From Pseudomonadota bacterium (GTDB taxonomy: Bacteria > Desulfobacterota > Desulfarculia > Desulfarculales > Desulfarculaceae), in contig JAHJPG010000131.1 of the NCBI GenBank assembly GCA_018819925.1, positions 1-39,560 on the forward strand: a stretch of 39,560 bases of DNA, given 5' to 3'. Below are positions 30,781 through 38,472 of the stretch, one piece after another. The notes beneath the pieces are model-generated. The model was not told where the DNA came from. It saw nothing but the letters and a program-made list of their open reading frames with translations, and did not search any database. The position numbers and the translations under genes were made by a program. Each line of letters begins with the position of its first letter. The stretch's first letter is position 1.

Positions 30781-31269
30781 ATGTCCCTGGACTACCGCAT
30801 CAGGCCCGCCCTATTTTCCGACGCCGAGCAGCTGTGCCAGATTCTGGAGTCTCTGGGCTGGTTCCCGCACCTGGACGGCAGCGGTTTCAGCCGCAAGGGC
30901 ATCGCCGGCCAATTGGCCCTTTGCCTGGCGGACGCCGGCCACCGGCTGCTGGTGGCCCAGACTGACCCCGGCCGCCTTTTGGGCTATGCCTCCCTGCACC
31001 GCAACCCGTCTTTGTTTTTGACCTCGCCAGAAGCCTACCTGGCCGAGTTGTTCGTGCATCCCGAGACCAGGGGCGTGGGGGTGGGAACCCGCCTGCTGGA
31101 GGAAGCGGAGCGCTGCGCCCAGCAGTGGGGCTGCTCGCGCATGACGCTGGTCAACAACCGCCAGCGTAAAGCCTACCGGAACGGCTTCTTCCTCAAGCGG
31201 GGCTGGCGGGAGCGGGAGAACATGGCCAACTTCGTGTTGCCCCTGCCCCGGCCGGCGGGCGATGAGTAA
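30781..31269 (+). CDS. GNAT-family N-acetyltransferase
   Basis: 162-residue acetyl-CoA-dependent acyltransferase. It starts YRIRPALFSDAEQLCQIL, typical of the first GNAT strand and helix. The acetyl-CoA pyrophosphate loop is ETRGVGVGTRLLEEAE (Q/R-x-x-G-x-G/A type), followed by VNNRQRKAYRNGFFLKRGW, the usual C-terminal strand-helix. The acceptor is unknown. ATG 30781 has only a modest GGAAAAAG ribosome site; earlier in-frame ATGs lie inside the RNase P RNA and are rejected. The last codons overlap the ATP-grasp gene by 8 bases, so a joint pathway is likely. Confidence 0.9.
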   Translation: MSLDYRIRPALFSDAEQLCQILESLGWFPHLDGSGFSRKGIAGQLALCLADAGHRLLVAQTDPGRLLGYASLHRNPSLFLTSPEAYLAELFVHPETRGVGVGTRLLEEAERCAQQWGCSRMTLVNNRQRKAYRNGFFLKRGWRERENMANFVLPLPRPAGDE

Positions 31270-32053
31270 GCCCCTGGTGGCCATCGGCGCGCGCCTGAGC
31301 CGCTACCCCCAGTTCACCACCCTGGGCCCCCGCCCCAATCTGGACGATTACCCACACGAGCATCTGCGCCTGATACGGGAGGCCTCGGTGGTCTATTACC
31401 CCACCGAGGCCCTGGCCCCCCAATTGGCCGCCCTGGGCAAGCGCCTGTTCCCTTCCCTGGCCTGCCACCTGCTTGAAGGCGACAAGATCAAGCAGACCAA
31501 CTTGTTCAAGTTGCTGGGCCTCCCCCACCCCCGCACCCGGGTTTTTTATGGCCGCCAGCGCCAGGCCATTCTGGAGCACTTCTCCTTTCCCTTCGTGGCC
31601 AAAAAACCCCGGGCCTCGTCCCGGGGGCGGGGGGTGCATCTCATCGAAAACCAGGCCCAGTTGGACGCCTACCTGGCGGACAACAAGGTAGCCTACATCC
31701 AGGAGCGCCTGCCCATAGACCGCGACCTGAGGGTGGTGGTCATCGGCTTCGAGCCGGTGTGCGCCTATTGGCGGCTGCCCCCGCCCGGGGAGTGGCGCAG
31801 CAACGTGGCCCGGGGCGCAACGGTGGATTTCGCCGGCGTGCCGCCCCAGGCGGTGGAGCTGGCCGTGGCCGCCGCCCGGGCGGCGGATTTGGACGAGGTG
31901 GGCCTGGACCTGGCCATGGTGGACGGCAAGCCGCTTCTGCTAGAATTTAACGTGAAGTATGGCCGGCAAGGCCCCAGCCAGGCGGGCCTGGATGTGGTGG
32001 ATTACGTGGCCCAAGGCATTTTGGCGGGCAAGCTGCCGCCCCCAAGGGAGTAG
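31262..32053 (+). CDS. RimK-like ATP-grasp ligase
   Basis: 263-residue ATP-grasp enzyme, which would join a carboxylate to an amine (or thiol) through an acyl phosphate. Visible blocks are the lid/ATP lysines in FPFVAKKPRASSRGRGVHL (about residues 107-125), YIQERLPIDRDLRVVVIG, VARGATVDF, and the metal-binding DEVGLDLAMVDGKPLLLEFN near 220-237 (D, E and N metal ligands). It resembles RimK/LysX-type ligases but is shorter at the N-terminus. The ATG at 31262 overlaps the GNAT stop; the next gene follows after 3 bases. The substrate is unknown; a modified amino acid or peptide made with the GNAT enzyme is an inference. Confidence 0.87.
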   Translation: MSKPLVAIGARLSRYPQFTTLGPRPNLDDYPHEHLRLIREASVVYYPTEALAPQLAALGKRLFPSLACHLLEGDKIKQTNLFKLLGLPHPRTRVFYGRQRQAILEHFSFPFVAKKPRASSRGRGVHLIENQAQLDAYLADNKVAYIQERLPIDRDLRVVVIGFEPVCAYWRLPPPGEWRSNVARGATVDFAGVPPQAVELAVAAARAADLDEVGLDLAMVDGKPLLLEFNVKYGRQGPSQAGLDVVDYVAQGILAGKLPPPRE

Positions 32054-32056
32054 GAC

Positions 32057-32398
32057 ATGAGCCGTTGGATGCAGATAAGAGTGCGGGTGGAGCCGGTTTA
32101 CAAGACCACCTTTGCCAAGGAGTTCCCCAAGCTCTACCAGGTGGCCATCGGCCTGGACAACAGCCTGATCGGCCAGAACCCCTCGCTCATGGACCTGGTG
32201 CCGGTGGTGGTGCGCCTTAGCCAGGAAAAGGAGCTGGCCCCGGGCCTGTCGGGGGCCATAGAGCACTACGGCCCCAAAATCGTGGCCCTGCACCGCCAGA
32301 TCACCGAGGCCATCGGCGGCTGGAAGCTCAGTGACGCCGAAACCCTGCTCTACGAGTTGGAGGACAACTTCGTGTCTTTTGAGAAGGAGCTGGGCTGA
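32057..32398 (+). CDS. Small protein of unknown function in the GNAT/ATP-grasp operon
   Basis: 113-residue soluble, mostly helical protein without a recognised domain, signal peptide or cysteine motif. The start MSRWMQIRVRVEPVYKTTF and the C-terminal ETLLYELEDNFVSFEKEL segment are its most distinctive parts. ATG 32057 is preceded by GGGAGTAGG and lies 3 bases after the ATP-grasp stop, so it is the third cistron of that operon. It might be a substrate, carrier or partner of the ligase, but nothing in the sequence proves this. Codon use is like the neighbours. Confidence 0.75.
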   Translation: MSRWMQIRVRVEPVYKTTFAKEFPKLYQVAIGLDNSLIGQNPSLMDLVPVVVRLSQEKELAPGLSGAIEHYGPKIVALHRQITEAIGGWKLSDAETLLYELEDNFVSFEKELG

Positions 32399-32452
32399 GG
32401 TTTTCGCGAGATACATGTAGGGGAGATAAATTCATAGCAATCTGGGGGAGGC

Positions 32453-33088
32453 ATGACCAACTACGAAGCACCGGCTTGGCAGAAAGACGCCTTTAACTGC
32501 CCGCATTGCGGAGCTTTTGCTTCACAAACCTGGTGGGACATAGAGAGGACAAATTTCAGCAACTCTACCCGTCTAACAGAATGGGGCCTCGCCCTATGTA
32601 GTAGATGCAGAAACTATTCAATGTGGTGCGACGAAAAAATGATTATCCCTTCATCAGGCAATTCGCCGCTCCCCCACCCCGACATGCCAGAAAATGTTAG
32701 CGTAGTTTTCCAAGAAGCTAGAAGTATTGCCAACCTAAGTCCAAAGGGGGCAGCAGCGCTTTTAAGGCTGGCTTTGCAACAACTCTGTATTGATCTGGGG
32801 CAAGAAGGGAAAAATATTAACAAAGATATAGGAGAGTTGGTTAAAAATGGATTGCAAGTTGAAGTTCAGCAAGCGCTCGACGTAGTTCGCGTGGTCGGCA
32901 ACAACGCGGTCCATCCCGGAGAAATACGACTCGATGACAGCCCGGAGGTTGCCAACTCTCTTTTCGAGCTAATCAACTACATCGTGGACCGTATGATCTC
33001 GCAGCCTAAAAAACTATCCGAGCTGTACGCCAGCCTGCCCGCTGGAGCCCTTGAGGGAATAAAGAAAAGGGACGGCGAGGCTTCTTAG
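32453..33088 (+). CDS. DUF4145-type protein with N-terminal zinc-binding motif
   Basis: 211-residue soluble protein. The N-terminus has CPHC (near residues 16-19) and CSRC (near 49-52), a likely zinc knuckle. It is followed by a helical region with AAALLRLALQQLCIDLG and VVRVVGNNAVHPGEI, the hallmark of DUF4145 proteins that occur in defence islands, restriction-like systems and as stand-alone genes. The base composition is clearly more AT-rich than the neighbours, suggesting lateral acquisition. ATG 32453 follows GGGGGAGGC. It is separated by 54 bases from the preceding operon and followed by inverted repeats. No nuclease or methylase gene is adjacent, so a defence role cannot be claimed. Confidence 0.82.
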   Translation: MTNYEAPAWQKDAFNCPHCGAFASQTWWDIERTNFSNSTRLTEWGLALCSRCRNYSMWCDEKMIIPSSGNSPLPHPDMPENVSVVFQEARSIANLSPKGAAALLRLALQQLCIDLGQEGKNINKDIGELVKNGLQVEVQQALDVVRVVGNNAVHPGEIRLDDSPEVANSLFELINYIVDRMISQPKKLSELYASLPAGALEGIKKRDGEAS

Positions 33089-33130
33089 TAGACTCTTTTT
33101 TTCAAGACCTCCTAACGGCCACCAATAAAG

Positions 33131-33176
33131 TGCCGGTTATCCAGCGGCCCTTATGAGGCCCACCGAATAACCGGCA
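33131..33176 (+). terminator. Nested inverted repeat after the DUF4145 gene
   Basis: TGCCGGTTAT (33131-33140) pairs perfectly with ATAACCGGCA (33167-33176). The 26-base interior has its own GGCC...GGCC hairpin. It may act as a terminator or mRNA 3' stabiliser. Confidence 0.45.
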
Positions 33177-33194
33177 TAATCATCCTAAATTTTA

Positions 33195-33220
33195 TTCCCG
33201 GAAAAACTGTCTCCCGGGAA
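33195..33220 (-). terminator. Hairpin downstream of the PagL-like gene
   Basis: TTCCCGG and CCGGGAA pair across a 12-base loop, about 20 bases past the minus-strand stop codon. An A/T-rich but not T-only tail follows. Confidence 0.4.
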
Positions 33221-33241
33221 AGCCGCCCCCCACAAAACCGC

Positions 33242-33796
33242 CTAGAAGGCCCAGGCGATGCCGATCTGAGCCTGGTTGCTGGTCACCCCGTGGTTGCGCT
33301 CGTCCATGCCCGCGTTGCTGATATGGCGAATGCGGTAGCCGAACTCGATGCTGAAGTTGTCCTTCATGGGGATGCGCAGGCCCACCCCGCCGTAAGACAG
33401 GAAGTTGAAGCCCATGCCCAGCTCTTGGATGTTCAGGCCGTTGTAGGATGGCCCGATGCCACCTTCGATATAAGGGATCACCGCAGCTTTGCCGATGTAC
33501 AGGCGCAGGGCCGGCACCAAGGCCACCTCCACCCCGTTGCCGTAATCCCAGAAGCCGCCCACCAGGCCTTCCAGGCGGAAGTCCAGGCGCACGTCGGCGT
33601 TGTCCACCAGGGGCATGGCGATGTGGCCGATGATGCCGCCTTCATACAAGTCGCCCTCGTCGATGTCCATGGCCAGGTTGCCAAAGGCGGTGAGGCCCCA
33701 TTCCTTGAAGCGCAGGCCCTCGGCGCCGGCCGGCGCGGCCAGGGTTATCAACATCAGAGCCAACAAGGGCACGATCAGATACAAGCGTTTGGCCAC
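33242..33796 (-). CDS. PagL-like outer-membrane beta-barrel (acyloxyacyl hydrolase family)
   Basis: 184-residue protein with a Sec signal peptide (hydrophobic 5-20, AGA-E near 25) and eight or so amphipathic beta-strands ending in a terminal Phe (GIAWAF), the outer-membrane barrel signature. The block GYRIRHISNAGMDERNHG matches the lipid A 3-O-deacylase PagL, giving the catalytic His and Ser (HIS). The Glu that completes the triad in P. aeruginosa PagL, 14 residues after the His, is Thr here. The enzyme may use another residue, or the protein may be non-catalytic. The start is GTG 33796 with AAGGAGG five bases upstream. A promoter lies at 33888-33916. Confidence 0.78.
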   Translation of the reverse strand: MAKRLYLIVPLLALMLITLAAPAGAEGLRFKEWGLTAFGNLAMDIDEGDLYEGGIIGHIAMPLVDNADVRLDFRLEGLVGGFWDYGNGVEVALVPALRLYIGKAAVIPYIEGGIGPSYNGLNIQELGMGFNFLSYGGVGLRIPMKDNFSIEFGYRIRHISNAGMDERNHGVTSNQAQIGIAWAF

Positions 33797-33887
33797 GTTT
33801 TCCTCCTTACGTCGCCGTGAATTTACATTGTCCCCCTCGCCGCCGCCAAGCGCGGCGAACCCCGCGAGCAGGCTTTAAGCCTCCATG

Positions 33888-33916
33888 ATAGTGCAAGAGT
33901 AAGCCCTGAGTGTCAA
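33888..33916 (-). promoter_or_regulatory. Candidate promoter of the PagL-like gene
   Basis: A perfect TTGACA is 17 bases from CACTAT on the minus strand, with TATCAT a few bases on as an alternative -10. The leader would be ~85 bases. Confidence 0.45.
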
Positions 33917-33939
33917 GTGCCAGGGCAATTCCGGCAGGT

Positions 33940-33968
33940 TTGACTTTGCCTTCGGATTAGCGTATCTG
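33940..33968 (+). promoter_or_regulatory. Candidate promoter of the GT81-like gene
   Basis: TTGACT and TATCTG are separated by 17 bases, about 52 bases upstream of the ATG at 34021. It is back to back with the PagL-like promoter. Confidence 0.5.
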
Positions 33969-34020
33969 TAAACCGTAAATAAGTTTTCAACCACGGGACG
34001 CCACCAACGAGGAGACCTCG

Positions 34021-35244
34021 ATGAATGAGGTGCACCTAGAGGAAAATCCACAAAACATTACTTCAGCCCAGATGGTGGTGGCCATCCCTTCCTACAGGGA
34101 AGCCAAACTCATCGGCTACCCCACCACCCAGGCGGCTCAAGGTCTTAAACGGTTTTTCGGCGACAAAGACTGCGTTATCATCAACTGCGATAACAATTCC
34201 GACGACGGCACCAAGGAAGCTTTTTTCGCCGCCGAGACAGAGGACGTGCCCCAGATTTACATCTCCACCCCCCCCGGGGTGCGGGGCAAGGGCAACAACT
34301 TCCAGAATCTGTTCCGCAAGGTGGTGCAGCTTGGCGCCGAGGCGGTGGTGGTGGTGGACGCGGACCTTAAATCCATCACCCCGCAATGGATCAGGCACCT
34401 GGGCGAGCCCCTTTTCAACGACTTCGGCTATGTGGCCCCCCTGTACGTGCGCCACAAGTACGACGGCACCATAACCAACTCCATCGCCTATCCCCTCACC
34501 CGGGCCCTGTACGGCCGCCGGGTGCGCCAGCCCATAGGCGGCGATTTCGGCTTCTCCGGCGAGTTGGCCCGCATCTATCTGGCCAGCCCCTCCTGGACCG
34601 AGGCGGTGAGCCAGTTCGGCATCGACATCTGGATGACCACCCTGGCCATGAACAACAACGTACCCATCTGCCAGGCCTTCATGGGCAGGCCCAAGATACA
34701 TAAGCCCAAGGACCCGGGCTCGGACCTGGGCCCCATGTTCAGCCAGGTGGTGGGCACCATCTTCGAGCTCATGGTGCACAGCGCCGGCTACTGGATGCGG
34801 GTGAAGTGGTCCAAGCCCACCTCCATCTACGGCTTCGGTCTGGGCGAGGTGGAGATGCCGCCGCCGGTGAAGGTGAACCAGGACAAGCTGGCCCAACACT
34901 TCCGCCAGGGCATGGGAACATATCGCGAAGCTTGGCGGGAAATCCTCACCGAGCCCATCTTCCGCAAGGTGGAGGAGGTGGCCAACCTGCCCGAGGAGCA
35001 TTTCGACTTCCCCACCCAAACCTGGGCCAAGCTTCTGTTCGACTACGCCGAAGCTTATAATAGAAAAATAATGGATTCCCAACATCTGTTGGATTCGCTG
35101 ATACCGCTCTATTTCGGCAAGACTTTGTCTTACGTGCGCAAGACCGAGCGGATGAGCGTGCAGCAGGCCGAGGATTTCATCGAAAACGAGTGCATGGTTT
35201 TCGAAGAGACCAAGCCCTACCTGGTGGATCACTGGGTGGCCTAA
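34021..35244 (+). CDS. GT-A glycosyltransferase, GT81 (glucosyl-3-phosphoglycerate synthase)-like
   Basis: 407-residue cytoplasmic glycosyltransferase. The GT-A fold starts VVAIPSYREAK, has NCDNNSDDGT, and the DxD metal motif D113-A-D115 (VVVDADLKS). The acceptor-side blocks YVAPLYVRHKYDG...NSIAYPLTRALYG and PIGGDFGFSGEL resemble the GT81 family (GpgS/MpgS type), which makes glucosyl- or mannosyl-glycerate compatible solutes and related glycolipid primers. The helical C-terminal ~130 residues are also of that type. The exact donor and acceptor are not determined. ATG 34021 follows GAGGAG. A response regulator gene lies 19 bases downstream on the same strand. Confidence 0.82.
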   Translation: MNEVHLEENPQNITSAQMVVAIPSYREAKLIGYPTTQAAQGLKRFFGDKDCVIINCDNNSDDGTKEAFFAAETEDVPQIYISTPPGVRGKGNNFQNLFRKVVQLGAEAVVVVDADLKSITPQWIRHLGEPLFNDFGYVAPLYVRHKYDGTITNSIAYPLTRALYGRRVRQPIGGDFGFSGELARIYLASPSWTEAVSQFGIDIWMTTLAMNNNVPICQAFMGRPKIHKPKDPGSDLGPMFSQVVGTIFELMVHSAGYWMRVKWSKPTSIYGFGLGEVEMPPPVKVNQDKLAQHFRQGMGTYREAWREILTEPIFRKVEEVANLPEEHFDFPTQTWAKLLFDYAEAYNRKIMDSQHLLDSLIPLYFGKTLSYVRKTERMSVQQAEDFIENECMVFEETKPYLVDHWVA

Positions 35245-35263
35245 AAGACCTGAAGGTGAAAGC

Positions 35264-35632
35264 ATGGCCAAAATACTGATAGTCGACGACGAAGAGCACA
35301 TCCGCTTTCTCTACTCCGAGGAGCTGGCCGACGATGGCTACGACGTGGCCACCGCCGACAGCGGCTACCAGCTCTTGGAGCTCATCGAGAAGGAAAAGCC
35401 CGACTTGGTGGTTTTGGACATCAAGATGGTTGATTACAACGGGCTGGACCTTTTGCAGGACATTCGCAACAAGTACTACGACCTCCCGGTGATACTCTGC
35501 ACCGCCTACGACACCTTCAAGGAGGACATGAAGTCCATCGCCGCGGACTTCTACGTCATCAAATCCTTTGATCTGACCGAACTGAAAAACAAGATCAAGA
35601 TGGCCTTGGAGACCAAGCTTCCGGCGGAGTAG
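35264..35632 (+). CDS. Single-domain response regulator (CheY-like receiver)
   Basis: 122-residue receiver domain with no output domain. All the phosphorylation residues are in place: D8 and D9 (IVDDEE), phospho-acceptor D52 (VVLDIKM), T80 (LCTAYD) and K100 (IKSFD). It therefore acts by binding a partner protein rather than DNA. Histidine kinase and chemotaxis genes are absent from the window. ATG 35264 follows AAGGTG and lies 19 bases after the glycosyltransferase stop, so the two are probably co-transcribed. A strong terminator follows. Confidence 0.93.
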   Translation: MAKILIVDDEEHIRFLYSEELADDGYDVATADSGYQLLELIEKEKPDLVVLDIKMVDYNGLDLLQDIRNKYYDLPVILCTAYDTFKEDMKSIAADFYVIKSFDLTELKNKIKMALETKLPAE

Positions 35633-35651
35633 ACCCGCCAAGCGCCCAAAG

Positions 35652-35685
35652 ACACCGCCCTCCGGTTTGGCCGGAGGGCGGTGTT
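35652..35685. terminator. Strong bidirectional terminator
   Basis: A perfect 14-bp stem (ACACCGCCCTCCGG and its complement) with a 5-base loop sits between the convergent response regulator and DVU0772-family genes. The T tract is short on the plus strand. Confidence 0.75.
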
Positions 35686-35703
35686 GCGTTACAAGCGCCC
35701 GGC

Positions 35704-36069
35704 CTAATGGCGGGTGGCGCCCAACTCGTCCTTGAGCCAGGCCTCGATCTCCGGGGTGAGGCCGTACACGCCCTTGTGACCGCCCCAGGTGTCCTGGAAG
35801 TGCCGGCGCAGCCCATCGGGCAGGGGGATCACCGCCAACTCCTCGGCGCCGTTGATGTCGCGGCGCACGAAATGCAGCACCGGCCCGTCTTCCCAGGAAT
35901 AGACCACGAAATAGTAGGATTCGTCAGCGGCCGATCGCACCATGCGCACGCCATGGTTCCAGCCGTTGCCCCATTCCAAATACAGCGACACCGCCTTTTC
36001 AGGGGTCATCTCCCAGTCGATTTCATTAATCAGACGCTGGTCGCCGCGAATATCTTCCAGGTTCAGCAT
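35704..36069 (-). CDS. DVU0772-family small conserved protein
   Basis: 121-residue soluble protein that I recognise as the DVU0772 family, conserved in sulfate-reducing and related deltaproteobacteria, with no known function. It begins MLNLEDIRGDQRLINEIDWEMTP, has LEWGNGW and SYYFVVYSWE in the middle, and ends in a GVYGLTPEIEAWLKDEL helix. No catalytic or metal motif stands out. The ATG at 36069 has GGAGGGG at good spacing; an ATG four codons earlier lies on that site. It has a good promoter of its own (36105-36132) and stands alone. Confidence 0.82.
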   Translation of the reverse strand: MLNLEDIRGDQRLINEIDWEMTPEKAVSLYLEWGNGWNHGVRMVRSAADESYYFVVYSWEDGPVLHFVRRDINGAEELAVIPLPDGLRRHFQDTWGGHKGVYGLTPEIEAWLKDELGATRH

Positions 36070-36104
36070 GTGCCCCTCCATCTTCGATAATAATTCCTAA
36101 TATT

Positions 36105-36132
36105 ATTATAAGGCCTGGTTGGACAAAGGCAA
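36105..36132 (-). promoter_or_regulatory. Candidate promoter of the DVU0772-family gene
   Basis: TTGCCT and a perfect TATAAT are separated by 16 bases on the minus strand, about 35 bases upstream of the start. The -10 lies in an AT-only stretch that stands out in this GC-rich window. Confidence 0.55.
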
Positions 36133-36172
36133 GGGCCTTGTTGCGGGGCCAGGGCGTGTTTGGGTTGTTTGG

Positions 36173-36194
36173 AAAAAACCGGGGCTAGCCGCGG
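36173..36194 (-). terminator. Probable terminator of the lptFG operon
   Basis: On the minus strand CCGCGGC and GCCCCGG form a stem with one mismatch and a short loop, followed by six T residues. It begins 3 bases after the lptG stop codon. Confidence 0.6.
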
Positions 36195-36197
36195 CTA

Positions 36198-37277
36198 TTA
36201 TTGCCTTACGTGGGTGAACATAAACACCCCCACCAGGCCGAAAAAGAGGTTGGGCAGCCATGCGGCGATGACCGGCGGCAAGACCCCGGTGTAGCCGAAA
36301 ATGCTCTTGGTGTAGCTGAAGCCCACCCAATAGAACAGGGCCACCCCCAGGCCGATGAGCACCGCAGCTGGCAAAAAGCGCCCTTTTTCCTTGAACATGG
36401 CCAGGGGTATGCCAATGAGGGCCATTATCAGGCACACGAAGGGGAAAGAGAGCTTGGCCTGCATGTCCACCCGTTGACGCAAGGGGTCAAAACCCAGGCG
36501 CTCCTGCTTGGCCACGTAGTGGGCCAACTCGCCCAGGCTCATTTCCTCGCTGGGCTTGTTCAGGCGGCTGAAGTCGGCGGGTTTTTCGGGCAATGCCACT
36601 TCGAGTTGGTCGAATATTTGGGCGCTGTAGCCTCCCCCGGGCAGGCGGCGCTGGTAAAGGCCGTCAAAAAACATCCACTTGCCGCCCAGGTAGCGGGCCC
36701 GCTTGGCGTCTATTCGCTCGTTCATGGTGAACTGGGGCCCAAAGCGGTAGCAGGTGACCTCGGCCAGGCTTTGGCTGTCGGGCTGATAAAAGCCCACCTG
36801 GTAGATGGAGTTCTGGCCCTTGTACCAAAAACGCTCCTTTTGATAAAGCTTGCCCGGCTGCTTCTCCACCCGCACGTTCCATATGAAATTGGTGCGCGAC
36901 TTGGTGATGGGCAGGACCACCTCGTTTATCAAGGCCACCCCCAAGGCCAGGACCAGGGACAGCAGCACGATGGGCATGCTTAAGCGGAAGATGCTGATTC
37001 CGCTGGATTTAACGGCCACGATCTCGTTTTTCTTGGCCATGAGCCCCAGGGAGAGGATGCTGGCCATGAGGATGGCCATGGGAATCATGAGGGCGGTGAC
37101 CTCAGGCACCTGCAACAGGAAGTAACTGAGCATGGCCGAGCCGGGCACCCCGGCCTCCATGAAGTTGTCCACCTTTTCGATGAAATCGAACAGGCTGAAT
37201 ATGGCCACGAAACCCACCACCAAAAAGGCGAAGAGCTTAAGGAACTCCCGGGCCACGTATAGGGCTAGGATGCGCAC
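36198..37277 (-). CDS. lptG: LPS export ABC transporter permease LptG
   Basis: 359-residue inner-membrane permease of the YjgP/YjgQ family. With LptF and the ATPase LptB it extracts lipopolysaccharide from the inner membrane for the Lpt bridge. The arrangement is typical: helices near residues 10-32, 50-75 and 98-118, a large periplasmic beta-jellyroll domain (~130-265), then three helices (about 275-355), with KNEIVAVKSSGIS after the second helix. The start is GTG 37277, directly adjoining the lptF stop codon with no gap. LptF/LptG distinction rests on order and length. No lptB or lptC is in the window. Confidence 0.93.
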   Translation of the reverse strand: MRILALYVAREFLKLFAFLVVGFVAIFSLFDFIEKVDNFMEAGVPGSAMLSYFLLQVPEVTALMIPMAILMASILSLGLMAKKNEIVAVKSSGISIFRLSMPIVLLSLVLALGVALINEVVLPITKSRTNFIWNVRVEKQPGKLYQKERFWYKGQNSIYQVGFYQPDSQSLAEVTCYRFGPQFTMNERIDAKRARYLGGKWMFFDGLYQRRLPGGGYSAQIFDQLEVALPEKPADFSRLNKPSEEMSLGELAHYVAKQERLGFDPLRQRVDMQAKLSFPFVCLIMALIGIPLAMFKEKGRFLPAAVLIGLGVALFYWVGFSYTKSIFGYTGVLPPVIAAWLPNLFFGLVGVFMFTHVRQ

Positions 37278-38465
37278 TCAGGCCTCCCTGGCTCCGCGCC
37301 GGCCCAGGGCCCGCAGACGGCGGATGAGAGCGGGCAGGCGGTTCAACTTGTCCAGCAGGGGGATGGGCGCCTCATTGAGGGATTGGCGGAACAACAATAC
37401 GCCCACCAGGGCAAAAACTATGTTGGGCACCCACATGCCCACGATGGGCGGATAAAAGCCGCCCTCCCCAAAGGACCACGCCGCCGAGAGCAGCAGGTAA
37501 TAGGCCAAAAACACCACCAGGGCCACGGCCACCCCCCAGGAGCGGCCGCTGGTGGAGCCGATGCCCAGAGGTAGGCCGATGAGGGCCATGACCAGGCAGG
37601 CGAAAGGCAGGCTGAACTTCTTCTGCAACTCCATGTCCAGCAGGTAATACCGTTTGGAGTCGGAAGGCTGTTTGGCCATGGCCGCCAGCAACTCGGAGGC
37701 GTACATCTCCTTTTCGTGCTTTTCCTGGCGCTGCCTGGCCACGAAGGCCCCGGCGTCCAAGGTGACGTCGTAGGTATCGAAGCCGGCGGTCTGGGCCGAG
37801 CGCCGGAGCTCGTCCACCGCGTAGATGCCGCCCTCGTACAGGCGCAGGATCAGCTTGCCCCGCTTGGCCGGAAAAAACTTGCCCCGCTTGGCCACGATGG
37901 TGTGCTGCTTCTTGGGATCGCGCTGATCCACTATGAACACGTCCTTGAGCACCCCGCCGCCAGGCAGCTTGTCTATGTAAATCACCAGGTTGGGAAAAGT
38001 GTCTATGAAGGCCCCTTCCTTGAGGGCCAACTCGGCCTGGTGGGAGGCCACCTGGTAGATGAGATTCTCAAAGCGGTTGTTGCCCCAGGGCAGGGCCCAC
38101 AGGGCCAAGGCGCTGGTGACCAGCCAGGAGAACAGGGCCAGGGCGGCCACCGGGGGCAGCAGCTTGGCGAGGCTGATGCCCGCCGCCTTGAGGGCCACCA
38201 CCTCGTTGTCCGAGGAAAGGCGCAAGAAGGCGATGAGAACCCCCAGCAGGGTGGCCATGGGGATGGTGAACACCAGGAAGTAAGGCATGGTGTACATGAG
38301 CAGGCGGCCCACCACGTCCAGCCCCACGCCCCGGCTCACCACCAGGTCGGTAAGCTCCATGATCTTGGCCATGAGCAAGACGAAGGTGAAAACCCCCAAG
38401 CTCACGACGTAGGGCGAAAGCATCTCCAAAAAGAGATAGCGGTGGATTATCCTTGCCTTGAACAT
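37278..38465 (-). CDS. lptF: LPS export ABC transporter permease LptF
   Basis: 395-residue partner permease of LptG with the same layout: three N-terminal helices, a periplasmic jellyroll domain (about 130-285) and three C-terminal helices, plus a basic cytoplasmic tail (RRLRALGRRG). The SSDNEVVALKAAGIS segment after the second helix is the conserved coupling region contacting LptB. The ATG at 38465 has no clear Shine-Dalgarno; the promoter found at 38473-38501 predicts a transcript beginning at or next to the ATG, so the message may be leaderless. It is divergent from the dGTPase gene with only 47 bases between start codons. Confidence 0.93.
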   Translation of the reverse strand: MFKARIIHRYLFLEMLSPYVVSLGVFTFVLLMAKIMELTDLVVSRGVGLDVVGRLLMYTMPYFLVFTIPMATLLGVLIAFLRLSSDNEVVALKAAGISLAKLLPPVAALALFSWLVTSALALWALPWGNNRFENLIYQVASHQAELALKEGAFIDTFPNLVIYIDKLPGGGVLKDVFIVDQRDPKKQHTIVAKRGKFFPAKRGKLILRLYEGGIYAVDELRRSAQTAGFDTYDVTLDAGAFVARQRQEKHEKEMYASELLAAMAKQPSDSKRYYLLDMELQKKFSLPFACLVMALIGLPLGIGSTSGRSWGVAVALVVFLAYYLLLSAAWSFGEGGFYPPIVGMWVPNIVFALVGVLLFRQSLNEAPIPLLDKLNRLPALIRRLRALGRRGAREA

Positions 38466-38472
38466 GCAAGGG

